Source: Trichosphaerium sp. ATCC 40318
Lineage: Eukaryota; Discosea; Flabellinia; Trichosidae
Reading direction: 5' to 3'
Length of the DNA: 64,000 nt
Assembly (NCBI GenBank): GCA_038496445.1
Contig: JALMLS010000593.1
Coordinates: forward strand, 1-64,000
The first letter of the stretch is position 1; each line of letters starts with the position of its first letter. Made by a program: the position numbers and the translations under genes. Of this stretch, positions 23,316 to 36,000 are shown piece after piece. The notes beneath the pieces are model-generated. The model had not been told where the DNA came from, made no database searches, and saw nothing but the letters and a program-made list of their open reading frames with translations.

Positions 23316-26300
23316 TTATTTAACTTGAACAGATTTGATAACCTCGACGAGGTTAGCGAGTACACCTGCTGCTGTAACACTAGCACCAGCTCCAGGACCT
23401 TTAATAACCAAAGGGTACGCGTTATACCTAAACGAAAAACGTAAGAATCACTGAAAACAAAAGCAGTTATGTGTTTACCGTTCAGATGTGAACATAACTA
23501 TATTCTCACTTCCTTCTAAACCAGCGAATACGTGCTTTTTAGGATACAATTGAATACCTAGCGTTGCTTTCTTAGATACAAAGTCTACTACTCCAACCAT
23601 CCTCATGACCTTTCCATCCTCCTACAAGATCTGTAAGTAAATCTCTACGTTTCAGTTGTACTTACAGCAGCCTTTTTCCGTCTTGCGTTTAAGTCTGAGT
23701 CTAGCGAGGTCGAAGGTAATTTATCAAGAAAGTCAGCGATAGATACTTTAGCAAGAGACTCTGGTACGAGATTTTCAATTGTGATATCATCAAGACTAAT
23801 GTCAAAACCAGCTTCTCGAGCTAAAATTACAATTTTACGAGCAAAGTCAGTGCCTGACAAATCATCCCTTGGGTCTGGTTCTGTGTACCTGACAAATATT
23901 GAGCGAGGTGTCACTTATAAATGACGTACCCTAGTTGTTTGGCTTGCTTTATCATGTCTGAAAAGTTCTTTGTATTTCCGTCCTTGCAGAACTCATTGAA
24001 CAAGTATGAAAGTGTACCTGAAAGTACGCCTTCAACTTTGAGTAGTTTATCTCCTATAACAAGTCACGTGGGTGCCGCGAGATTATTGTAACATCCAATT
24101 CTTACCTGAGCTAACTAATGACTTGATAGTGTGTATCACAGGTAATCCAGCGCCTACAGCGCACTCGTACATGCACATTACGCCAAGATTTGATACTTGC
24201 TTGTCAATTGACTTAAAGAGAGCAATGTCACTTGAAAACGCTTTTTTGTTCGCTGTAACCACGCTTATACCAGCTTCTAACCATTCTGGATACTTGTCAG
24301 ATATGCCAACACTATCAATAGACTGTGATTAATAGCTTTAGATGGATTTTGCAATGGTTACCTTGATGTACAATCTACTATCACTGAACTTTTGCATGCT
24401 AAGTTAGCCAAGAACTTTGTCATGCTCTGAACATCAGCTGGCTCGGACTTGGCGCCAAAGGCGTCAAAACACGAAATACCTTGCTTGCTTTGGTCTGACC
24501 ATAAAGCCAAGTCAAATCCTGAAATCATTAGAGATATACCTTTGAATGTGAGCTTTAACCTGCTTCGTTTTTAATCATCACTTTTGATCTTGCAACACCA
24601 ACTAAGGAAATATTTATGTTGTATCTTTTTTTATATTTTTCGATTTGTTCAGATAACTGTCTAATAAAGTGCTCTCCAACCAAACCTTGTACATCAGTTA
24701 GAAATTTTATGTGTATGAAAAAAAACAGTGCTGCCATTGTGCGTACCTGCACCCATGAGAACAATTCCCACATCTATTTGGCCTCTGTTATAAAATGCAT
24801 CGTGCGCGGCCTAACACAATTTAACAAATTGTAGATTGTTGTCATGTGATACCTGAAGAGCCTTTTTACAGTCTGCACTATTTATCACAACGGAAATATT
24901 GCATTCAGACGATCCTTGTGCAATGGCAAGTACATTCACACGGACACTAATAAGAGTTAGTTTAATCTTAAAGTAAGTCGTGCATACCGAGCAAGAGCAC
25001 TGAATAATCGTGACGCTATGCCTGGCGTATGTGCCATTCCTGAATGCATTTAGTATAAGATATGAGAGAGTCAGCGTACTTTCACCAACTGCAGCGAAAA
25101 CAACACAGTCCTCTGTTGCATATGGCTTTTCAAAAGCGTTTGTTTGAATCTCCTTTTCAAACGCTGTGTTTAGTGCTTCAAGTGCTGCATTGGCGGACTT
25201 TGAGGCAACAGCAATGCAAATAGAGTGCTCTGATGAAGCCTGAGAAATGAGAATTATAGAAATATTCTTTTCTTGAAGAGCCATAAACATTCTCTTGGCT
25301 ACTCCTGGCACGCCTATCATTGATGTGCCTTCTAGGGTAACAAGGCACAAGTCCTCAATATAAGATAACCCTTTTACAGGTGAAGCAGCATCGTCAGTTA
25401 CTTTCTGAGATATAATGAGAGGCGTGTAGTCATTGCGTGTACGTACAGAATGCACACGAGTTCCTGCACCTTTTGGATCAAAAGTACATTTTACAGTCAA
25501 TTCAATGTCATTTTTCTTAGCCGGACCAAGTGCTCGAGGATCTAGTACGTACGCTCCAAAGTGACTCAACTCAGCCGCTTCTCTATAAGTCATACTCTCA
25601 ATGCGATGTGCACCGTGAATAATTTTTGGATTCGCAGTATAAATACCATCAATATCAGTCCAAATTGTAATTGAATGCTACATTATGACACGTGTCAAAA
25701 TTTGTTTTCATTCAACCAAAAAATTTGACGTACAGCTTTTAAAAGTGACGCAAATATAGTAGCTGAATAATCACTACCATTTCTATTGAGAGTTGTGGCG
25801 TTTCCTTGCTTTGTGCGTGCAACATACCTATAGAACATGTCAACAAAATAAACAAGTTAACAGGCGTTTTTTTGGCTCACCCTGTGATTACTACTACGCT
25901 CGATTTGGCATCCATCTTCTTGTGTTCATCAAGCCAGTTCTACAAGATGAATAATTACAATTACTCTATAAATCAGACTTCCATACTTTGAGTAACTTTG
26001 CACTGTCTTCCCATTGGATGACAGGACCTACTTGGTGGCACGATACAGTTAATACTTGGCGAGCGTCCATCCACTCTACATTTGCCCCCCTACGCATTAT
26101 TAGCAATTTATACGCCGTTGGTTGGATTACTGTTCAGCGAGGTAGCTGCATAGGGTAATAGCAGACCAAACTTCACCATAGCCCGCGATGACATCTGCTA
26201 GTGGTGCCTACGAGAAGAAATAAGCGTACGAATGCTTAAAAAACGTGCCGATACGCCGGTTAGCTCAACGGCGTTTAATAATGTTGTTAGCTTTTTAGAA

Positions 26301-26844
26301 TCAGCGTTGATCCTCTCTATAAGCGCGTTTGGTGACTTGAGAAGCGCTGTTGCGCGTTCTTTATGTTTTTCACTTATCTTTTCTAACACGGCGAGATAAT
26401 CACTCTCGTGAGCCAGACTCTTGCTGATGGCCTTATGTAAATCAAATTGCGAACAAGTAGTAACATTTTTTACACTGCCGAAACGGTGACAGGTTTTAAT
26501 CAACGCACCTCGAATAGATTCGTTGTGGTATCTCCCTGAGCCGACACCACCACAGCTAAACGCGAGTTTTTGCAAGAATCGAGTACTATGCGTGAAGACG
26601 CTTGTATGGCTTCCACAGAGCTCAATGATGAACCACCGAATTTAAAAACGTCCCAATTATCTTGTTGCATGGCTGAGACAGTGAAAACGGAAAAATTATT
26701 CAAAAAAGTTCCTAAAGACTTTGTTGGAAGACCTACAGAACTGTATAAATCATTTTTACGGAGCAATACAAAAGTGAGAGAACTCCAACTAGATTTAGTA
26801 AGAGCACTAAAGGCGTTTGAACCGCAAAGTGCGGTGGTGTGCAT
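23316..26844 (-). CDS. Bifunctional aspartokinase-homoserine dehydrogenase with probable transit peptide
   Basis: The order is leader, aspartokinase, two ACT domains, homoserine dehydrogenase, as in bacterial ThrA and plant enzymes. The kinase starts WDVFKFGGSSLSSVEA, and later has TLNRNGSDYSATIF and TIWTDIDGIYTANPKI. The ACT region holds GTSMIGVPGVAKRMFMALQE and ISIILISQASSEHSICIAVA. The dehydrogenase has the nucleotide loop GIVLMGAG-LVGEHF, GLPVIHTIKSLVSSGDKLLK, VEGVLSGTLSYLFNEF and YTEPDPRDDLSGTDFARKIV, ending NAYPLVIKGPGAGASVTAAG. It catalyses the first and third steps from aspartate towards threonine and methionine. About 60 residues before the kinase are rich in Ser, Thr, Ala and basic residues with no acid in the first 30, suggesting an organelle-targeting sequence. 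Confidence 0.94.
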
Positions 26845-27067
26845 TTTTAGCAAAAGCGCTATAAAATTAGTTGTAACATTCCAATTAGAAGCTTAATAGT
26901 CATGTATATGTTTTATATTCCGATTGGAGCCTCTTCTGGTAATTTGACGTCATTTTCAGTACAACCACAAAAAAAAAATTCGGAAACGGGTGTAATCTAG
27001 TAAAATAATTTTCTAACCAGGACTTAACGTATTCTAGAAAACACCGCCAGCACCAACACCGCCAGCT
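26845..27067. promoter_or_regulatory. Divergent promoter between AK-HSDH and bZIP genes
   Basis: The two start codons are 223 bp apart and point outwards. No further motif is certain. The bZIP gene may have an upstream exon ending in its 3' part, since CCAGCACCAACACCGCCAGC runs in frame into the ATG. Confidence 0.35.
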
Positions 27068-29100
27068 ATGTCTCGTGGCACAAGGAATAGTGCCCGGCAA
27101 CTTCGGCCTTACCAAGTAGAACCACAATTACCCAAACCCATTTTAGGGCCTAACAACCCTCCTTTATACAATGGTACTATTTTAAATACAAAAAACACCA
27201 AACTTTTTTAACCAAGGATTTTTAGCTAGACCACAAGCCCCTCAATCGCCTATTCCACCATTGATTTCAAAATCTGCATTTGCGCCTTTTAATAATGTAC
27301 CAGCTTTGCCTTCAACGATTTTGAACCAAAATCAGTATGCGACATCAAATGCCACCGCACAGCCCTTACTCTCGATGCCTGCGAACCTATCCAAGTATAC
27401 AAAATCGTCATATGGCGAAACTAACAAAGTTTCGTTTAGTTACAATAACGATAAAAACGTCACTGGAAATAAAAGGTAACGTTCACAACCCATCTCTACT
27501 GTTTTTTTGTAACGCACAAAAAGGAAGGACGAAAGTTCTCCTGGTGGAACACCGAAACGACAAAAGTTGGAAGGTACCGAAACAGCCCAAAAAAGGCTAG
27601 AAGATAGGTAAGGAAATTATTTTTTTGCACCACAATCAAACGTGAAATGACGTTTTTTTTTTTTCCTTGCATGCGGACTAATTTTGTCAAACTTAGAGCA
27701 GAGAAAAGTCGAAATGCCTCCAGATTATACAGGCAACGAAAGAAACAGTTTACAGAGGACCTAAAGCAGCAACTTTCTTCTGTAGCTCGCGAGCGTGATA
27801 GCTTAAAACAGCAATATGAAAAACAAGCTAAGATACTACAACGACTCACTGAAGAAAACGCAGAGCTTCGTCTTCAATTGGTATCAGATTCACAAGTTCG
27901 TATTACATTTGCCCACTTTTGATGCTAACAACGTGGGGATAGGTTGTGACCGAGAGATACTCCCTATTACAAGGTCTCTCAGGGTCTATGGAATCTCAAG
28001 GCCAATACCAACAAAAAGACAAACCGTCACCTCAAAGGTACAAAACTGCTTCAAAAAAAAATTCTGACTTGCTATAAAAGGGCACTTGAGAATACAGTAA
28101 GGTCATTGGAGGCATTAGAAAAGTTTTGGCAAATCCATCACTTATCTGTACGAAACCTTCTTCCTTGTTCGTAATCGTCGGCGTTTTTTTTTTTCCGGAA
28201 ACCTTAAAACTAGCACATTTAAGCACGCGCAGATGGCGTGATATGTTTTCTTGACAATAGTTGTTTGTTCACTCTTTTTTAAGGAGTTGGTTCAACCAGA
28301 TATTGTCTCGTACCTTTGCACAACTGATATGATTACAAATGTATCAAAAATGGCCAAATTACGTGCTCCACGTGAAGGATTGAGGAATCTTACAAAAAAA
28401 TTGTTAAAAGAATTTGAAACTTCTTTGACTCATGAACAAAAACGTGGGTTAGACGAGTTATTGATAATATCAGAGAAGCAGCTTGATGAAATAGATGTTA
28501 TAAAGGCAGAGCTGAATGGAGAGTTCGAAACACTATTCCATCAAAAATTAAAACAGAACTCAGAATCAACAAATAGACCGTACTTGGATGATTTATTAAA
28601 TATGACATTAGCAATAGACAAATTACGAAAGGTGTGTTTCTCTATCTTTTTTTTTGGATCCTGTTTTGTTTTTTTTATAAGGAAGGTTACCTAACACTTA
28701 CGCTTGTATAGATGTTAATGAGGAAGACGAAGATCTGGAAAAACCATATCGCCAAAGTTAAAGCGTACGTCTTTTTTTTTTTCTCTTTTTTTTTTTTTTT
28801 CAAAGGTTCTTGGATTGTTAGGTGTGATCACTTACGATTATATTTAGGATTTTATCACTTGAACAATACGCTCAATTTTTGATTAATATGGAATATCAGC
28901 ATCAATGTACTCAACAAGTAAAGTATTTATGGGCTGCGGTTCATAGTAAGCAAGCAGCTTTCAGAATGAATGATAGTGAAGATAAAAAGAAGATTCTACG
29001 TATTCCAAGGAGTGTGGTAGACTTAACTACTCTAAACATTGTTCGCAACGGTCAAGATCAAGATCAAGACGAACCCGAGCAAATGCGAGTGAACAGTTGA
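27068..29100 (+). CDS. bZIP transcription factor
   Basis: Exons join in phase across about eight introns. The N-terminal 150 residues are rich in Pro, Ser, Asn and Gln. The basic region reads AEKSRNASRLYRQRKKQFTE, with the N-x7-R contact pattern, and is followed by a heptad leucine zipper through about residue 255 (LKQQLSSVARERDSLKQQYE, then ILQRLTEENAELRLQL). The remaining C-terminal 260 residues are mostly helical (PDIVSYLCTTDMITNVSKMA, ISEKQLDEIDVIKAELNGEF, QYAQFLINMEYQHQ) and resemble the conserved extensions of some plant and protist bZIPs, but no firm domain name can be given. The protein ends with a short GQDQDQDE repeat (GATCAA units). It should bind DNA as a dimer in the nucleus. Confidence 0.85.
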
Positions 29101-29295
29101 ATCTTTTGTACACAAAACGACATCCTGCATTAAATTTTTTGTAAATAAGTTTAGCCTCGGTTGTATATAATTAAATAGGCGTCATATGAAGGAAAATATC
29201 AATGAGCGGTGGATGCAGTAAAGAACACTGAATTTAGCACGTGACATTTTTATTTTGAGACCTAGTTTGACATTTACAATCTAAGTTTAGTTAAC

Positions 29296-30687
29296 ATGTC
29301 ACCTAGACTCCTTACCCTTGTTGTACTGTTTTTAGCGCTGGTTTCTACAGTTTCAGCTGTTTGTGGTGCTAATAACTGTACAATCAGTGGAGTATGGTCA
29401 GAACAAGGGGTGTGCGTATGCAATCGTTTTTATGAAGGTACCCAAGCGAAAGAATGCAAGAATAGTGTTAATTAAAACGTTATCACGTTTAATCGAATCA
29501 CATGCTTATATTTACTCAGGAGAGTGCTGTAATGTTGGTATCATAGCAGGACTTGGCAGTGGATGGCTACTTTGGTACCAGATTGTGTTTTCAATACTAT
29601 GGGGAACTACATGTTTAGTACTATCTTATTTATCCTGTACATGTCGTTTCCGTATATTCTCAGCGCAAACCAATACAAGGATGACGGTTTTGATGTATAC
29701 AGAATTTACTTGCATGATTTTCTGTTGTATACGCACGTTCTTATCACGTGGAGCATAAAAAAATTACTAACTTTTAAACGTTTAGTAAGAACAATTTGGT
29801 TTTCAATTGATCCTTACTTTCAACGCCAAATATTAGACCCGATTGCTGATTCAGTACTGTTCTCTATTGGTGTTTGTTGCTTGTACGCAAAAAACCAACT
29901 TTCATTTGCATTCACGCATCACGTGCAAATATTTGTAGCGCCGAAAGTTTGACTCTATTTTTTAGATGGGCAGCTTGGAACTTGACGCTGGCTAGGATGG
30001 CCAATTGTCTAAAGAAGCTATTCGCCAAAATACCTAAGAAAGCCTGCTCTACTATATTTCTAGTAATAGAAGGCTTTTTATATCTTGGAATACCAGCAAT
30101 AGTTGTCTTTCAAATTGTATTCTCCGTGATGCAAGTTCGGGCTGAAGACAAGGATGTTGTTTACAAGTTATACACATACGTTCTTGTTGCTCTATGTGCT
30201 GTCGCTATCGCCATAATAGCTACTATAAACGTTACTATACTTCTACTCAAAATGCGTGGGAACTGGCTTCAAGGAAGGGCTTCAGCAACTGCAAAACACA
30301 TCCAACTAAAGGTATATTAAAATTATAGTCAAAATCAAATTAACAAAGATGGTAGTCTGGCGTTATCTTAGTATCTGGTGTTATTCTTTTTGTCATTAAT
30401 ATTGCTTCTATGTACGTTCATCATGGACATGATCAATCAACTACACTAAAACATGCGTTCATAAGGCAAATTGTACGATCTCAATCATTTTTTCAACGAA
30501 AAAAAAAATGACACTTACTAACAGTTATCAGGTACGGAGATTAGTGGAATGGTGTTTTGCAGTTGTTATTATTGCGGTTCACCTGTGGAACAGCAACGCG
30601 CCACAATCAACTCAGACTGATAGAGACTACTCATACGCTGAAGTTCCATACGACTACAGTCCTCAACATTCTCATTCGCTTAATTGA
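29296..30687 (+). CDS. Multi-pass (about seven TM) membrane protein with signal peptide
   Basis: The start MSPRLLTLVVLFLALVSTVS is a clear signal peptide, followed by a small cysteine-rich ectodomain (VCGANNCTISGVW, GVCVCNRFYEGECC). Hydrophobic segments then follow in succession: IVFSILWGTTCLVLSYL, MYTEFTCMIFCCI, DSVLFSIGVCCL, the segment after LTLFFRWAAWNLTLAR, FLYLGIPAIVVFQIVFSVM, YVLVALCAVAIAIIATINV, LISVSGVILFVINIASM and CFAVVIIAVHLW. The motif RTIWFSIDPYFQRQ between segments recalls seven-TM proteins of unknown function in amoebae and oomycetes. The intron near 29739 carries a yeast-like branch site TTACTAAC. The C-terminal tail is short and polar. It may be a receptor; no ligand can be inferred. 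The 55049-56910 gene has a similar membrane layout. Confidence 0.75.
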
Positions 30688-31335
30688 TTCAATTTTTACA
30701 TAATTTATCTTTCAAGATTAAAAGACATTGTAAAAAAGTTGTATTATGTAAAAAGTATTTTGGAGCATGTTGAAGCGTTTGATGTATCAGAGTAATATGT
30801 TCCTATGCAAGGCTTACATGAAAACAGCCAAGTCACTTGGATAATATGTAAGCGTTCTCACTCGTAGTATTATCAAGTACTGAATGAGTTTCCTTGCGCG
30901 AATCCCTTGTTTACGTAGGACCTATGCTCTTTATCAAACAAGCGCTCACTGATTTTACTATGTACATAGTTTTGATACGTGTCCGCCTACCCAACTAAAC
31001 GCGAAAGGTCTGGGAATAGTTAAAGCGAACATGTGACACTGCTACTATTCACACTTGTGTAACTGTTTTGGTTGCAATTGCATTCTTCTTGCAACATTTT
31101 TACACATTACCAAAAAACACAACGTTAACAAGCAATCAGTAGGAAATAGCAATGGGACAGTATTGATACCATTAAACTTTTTGTATTTTTATTTCTGTAC
31201 ACTTTCGAAAATGTCCACTTTTTGTGTAAGTGCTATCCCGTACAACTAATTTACAGTGTTTCTTCTGCTACAGCTTGATTCTCCTAACAAACTTGTCAAA
31301 AAAACCCCAAAAAACCAAAAAAAATAGACTACAAC
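30688..31335. other. Intergenic spacer, 648 bp, between convergent genes
   Basis: Should hold 3' UTRs and terminators of the membrane protein (+) and RecA (-). Short ORFs here have no domain or splice support. Confidence 0.4.
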
Positions 31336-32904
31336 TTAAAGACATCGTACGTCTTTCTGCTCTTCGTTATTATCAGCATCAACTCTCACATTTTTCATTT
31401 GTTCCCTTATTTCTAACTCCAAGTCTTCTCTAACATCTGGGTGCTCAACCAAGTAAGCTTTTGCTTTTTCCTTACCATGACCAAGTGATAATGTATTATC
31501 CCCATAATTAAGTTGGAACCAATTACCATTCTTCTTGATACTACCAAGCTTAACACCAACATCAAGTATTTCTGCTTCTTTATTGATGCCTCTATCAAAC
31601 TCAATATCAAACTCAGCAATCCTAAAAACGAACAATAAGTCACAACCTCTTCATCACGTCTTGTTCAAAAAAGGAAAAAAAGAAAAAGAAAAAAAAGTGT
31701 ACCTGTAAGGTGGACCAACCTTATTCTTTGCAACTTTTACACGAATTGTGTTACCATAAATAGTATCTGCTTTTTTAAGTGACTGAGCACGACGAACATC
31801 CAATCGAACAGATGAAGAGTACTTCAATGCTGTACCACCTGTTGTTGTCTCTGGACTACCAAACATAACACCAATCTTCATACGAATCTGATTGATAAAG
31901 ATAATCAGTGTACGCTGTCTAGAGATCGCTGCAGTCAACTTTCTCATAGCTTGACTCATCATACGGGCTTGTAAACCAAGCCCAGAACTCTCCCCCATAT
32001 TACCTTCAAGCTCAGCCTTCACAAAAAGTAAGAATGAGACGAACTCTATAAAGCATTTAAGTGAACATGACTTACCTTTGGTACAAGGGCAGCTACGCTG
32101 TCTACACAAATAACATCCATTTTACCTGATTTAACAAGTGTCTCACAAATATCTAGTGCTTGTTCACCACAATCAGGTTGACAAATCAATAGATTATCAA
32201 CATCAACACCTAAACAAAAAAAAAAGTTGGCAACTTTTTTCCTAAATTGTGGGAAACACTAGATTGCAACAAAAGTTACCTAATTTGCGCGCCCAGGTAG
32301 AGTCAAGCGCATGTTCTGCATCAATGAAACAACAGGTTCCACCACTCTTCTGAGCAGAGGCAATAGCTGAGAGTGCAATAGATGTTTTGCCGCTTGCTTC
32401 AGGACCATAGATTTCTGTTATCTGTGATTGTTGTCAGTTATGGTGTCAGAAATAATTGCCTACTCTTCCAGTGGGGAATCCACCACTACCTAACGCCATA
32501 TCAAGCGCTAGAGAACCAGTTGATATGAAATTTATACTGTTTTTGCCAGAGCTAACCAAGGCACCGCCTGTAACGAGAGAACCTAGACAAAGTGTCAAAT
32601 GTATTTATGGTGTGAGTTTACACCTCGAATGGCCAGTTCTAAATAGTTAACTGAGCGTACCTTCACCATGAGTGCGTTCAATCTCGCGTATTAAGCTCTG
32701 ATGCAACTCTACGTTTGTGTCGCCCTCGATTCTTTCCGTTAATTCAAGAGTTGTAGCTTTTTTCTTCTTTCCTGTTGAAAATGATTAAAAAGCGCTGTTT
32801 AGGATAATCTTACGCGCTAGCATAACGCTGGTGCGTCTATACGCTCTACTATTAACTTTTACTGCTGACCTTCGATAACATGCACGACTAGCTCGCAAAA
32901 ACAT
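31336..32904 (-). CDS. RECA: Bacterial-type RecA recombinase, probably mitochondrial
   Basis: The N terminus [20 protein letters not shown] is rich in Arg and Ala with no acidic residue, like a mitochondrial presequence. The RecA core follows: [20 protein letters not shown], the Walker A loop [47 protein letters not shown] (Walker B), [20 protein letters not shown] with the L2 loop [17 protein letters not shown], and a C-terminal domain with a charged tail. The enzyme promotes strand exchange for recombinational repair. Bacterial-type RecA in eukaryotes is known in plants and several protists including dictyostelids, and acts in organelles. Introns interrupt the gene, so it is not bacterial contamination. 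Confidence 0.95.
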
Positions 32905-33014
32905 GGTATACGCTCGAGCAATGTGTTTGTAAACGATTTAACGAGTTTTACCTGCGTGGACTTACATTAACGAGTCTGGCTTATTTTATTGTACAAGAAA
33001 GGGGAAAAAATGCG

Positions 33015-36000
33015 CTAATCGTCAATATCATCCGACCAGCCAGCACTCGCACTGAATTCAGTGATGAGCGATTCTAAGTCTTCGGCACTGTGACTCTCAG
33101 TGAGAGTACCCCATCTCAAGCCTATCCGCTCATTTATTGTAAGAGGTACTTCAAGCTTTATGGCGCCTTCCATGCCTTCTTTTAGGCATGCGCACATCCG
33201 CCGCAAATCACCTGGAACAACTTCGTAAATGAGTTCCTAAACACAGCTTTAGCCAAAGAATCAATAGGGTTTTAAACAACATACATCATGAATTTGAAGT
33301 AATAAATGACCTTTAATCTTAGCAGCACGCATTAGTGTTTGAGTTTTTATCATTGCTTGTTTCACAACATCAGCTGCTGTGCCTTGAATTATTGTATTTA
33401 CAGACTTAACACGTGTCAGTAAAAAACAAAGGAAGATGTACAACTTACCTGTCTTAGTGCTTTGTGAGCATGCTCCTTATCATCAAAAGACAAGTGCCGC
33501 AATCGCTTCCAAAGCGTACGCACTTTTTTATCCCTTGGAACAACAATTAGCATTCATTAATTTAGCAACAGATTTTTACGTACTGTTTAGCCTTCTTATG
33601 TGTCGAAGTAATGAATTCCTTTACAGATGGGTAACGAAAAAAGAAGCGATTAATAAATACTTTAGCCTCGGCCTCAGACACACCCAAACTCTCAGATAAG
33701 CTTCTTGCTCCTAGAAAATATTACCACGTGTCTGTAGATTCCTTAAAAAGTTTAACAATACCCATGCCATAAGTGATACCATACACCATGCTCTTTGCAC
33801 GCCCTCTCTCCTTTGAAGTAACCTCCTCAACTTTCTTATCTATCATAACAATAAGGTATGCGACACACGGTTAGCCAGCGTACTAAGCCAATGAGAGGCA
33901 ACTAGCCTATGTACATCTAGCCCTGTCTTAAAAAACTTTTGTAATGTCTTGTCTCCTGCAACGTGAGCTAATATTCTCATCTCCAATTGACTACAACAGG
34001 TTAGTCACTTTAATATTTACTCTTCTAATACCTGTAATCGGCGCCCACCATAACCATTCCTTTTGAAGGTACAAAAGCGCTTCTCACATTGACAGTAACA
34101 GATTTTGGCGTACTACCACTTTGCTGAGTCATTTGTGCATCATCAAACTTAATCTCATCTTTTGGGAGATTTTGTAAGTTCTGAGGTAACATGTATTAGT
34201 ATTGCTTGAAACAAAGTAAGTACGTACAGGATGAGAGCTTGAGAATCTACCAGTTGCAGTACCAGTGTGATTCCACTGAGTGTGTATGCAACCATTCACT
34301 GTACAAAAAAATTAATCCAAAGTACTTTATCATGTACTTACCCTCATGAGCAGATAGCCCTCCTTGAATCCAATTCGACATCATCTTTTTAATATGCCTG
34401 TGTTCTAAAATCAAACCTGGCAACTTATGTTGTGATTTTAATGACTCCAGAACTGCATTCTTTGTAGAAATGCCTCCGGATTTGCCTTCAGTCGCCTTGA
34501 TTGATTTCTAAAACAATTTAGATCCACAACTTAAAACAAATAGAAAACCACATACGGATTTCAACTTCAGAATAGTAAATAGTGCTCTAGATACGTTTTG
34601 AGGGCTGTGGAGATTCAAAGTGTAACCCTTGACACATTCCTGGCCATCTTTTTCAATTTCTCTCATACGCTTTTCCAAGGCATGCTTCACACGTTGAAGC
34701 AAACGATCATCAAACTTGATACCTTGCACTTCCATCATTGATAAGATTGGTAACGCTGGCATTTCCTAAACATAAATTTAAGTCACGTGATTTGCACGTG
34801 GTCAATAAGTACCAAACTTTCAAATGCATTCATCAATCCCTCCTTTCTCATTTTCTGCAACGCTAATTGCTGAAGGTCGTATGTGAGTTTGAGATCATCG
34901 AATAATAAATCTGACCGTGAAGAGAATACTGTTTTTTGTGGCATTTTTAGTTTCTTATCATCTTCTCTAAAGTACTCGAATACATTTTGATAATCAAAGC
35001 CACCATATAGTTCAGGATCACAAAGCCACGCCGCTATCTTCAAATCGAATAAATTTGCAAATTTACCTAAGCACAAGCACGTGTGAGTGAGGTGAAACGT
35101 TGTGAGTAAAAAAGAAAAAAAAACCCGGTACATTGAGAGTTACTCTGAAGTACTCCTTTTAAAGCTAGTTTACAATCGAAAGACGCTTTAGCGACGTTCG
35201 GGGCTGCAAATATATCATAGATAAGAGACCATCGTTTTTCCACACTGATTTGTGTAGATGTGGATGTAACTGACAAGAAGTATCCTTTACTACTACGATG
35301 CAAGTTCTACAATTAAATTCTTAATCTAAAAGATCCGACAACTAAAATGTAACGCACGGATACTAATAAGAATCCAAAACCCTTACACGTTGGTGCAACC
35401 AATCTCGCGGTTGCTCTATCCTGTACAGAATTAGACAGATAACACAGCATCTTACAAGAAAGCGTACCTTGTTCCTCTTTATTGTTCTAAAGTTTGTAAA
35501 GTTAGGTGCATACAACGTGCCCCAAACTACAACGTCTGCTGAGAGTACATCCTTTGAAAATTGTTCAAACTCCTCAACTGAAGCAAGAGCATCTCTGAGA
35601 TTTTTAACCGAGCCAGTTTTTGCAGGTTTCTTTGGTTTTGCTCCTTTTTTAGTATTTACAATTGGAGCACCATATGCTTTCTTTACATTGCTTGGTTTAC
35701 GATTTGTACTACTCATAGTTGTCGCACGTGATTTCTTCGTATCTGTGTACTTTATTCGCATTGGTGCAACAGATGGAGGAGGAGACCCACTTGACTTTTC
35801 TAGAGTAGGTGAATTGTCGGTAGATAAATCTTTGCAATGAGTTAGGAATATTGATACATAATACTAGTTAGCTGCTGTACCTCTAGTTTCAGTGTCATGA
35901 ACACTCTTTTTAGGATACAAAGAAGGTTTTGTGGTAGTAGATTTTTGTTGTTTGACATTCTTACGTAAAAACGTTTCAGAAGAACCAGTGACATTCTTTG

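Noticed and set aside
31336-32904. Bacterial contamination (RecA)
   Set aside because: The gene is split by several introns with the same GTACGT-type donors as its neighbours and sits between eukaryotic genes.
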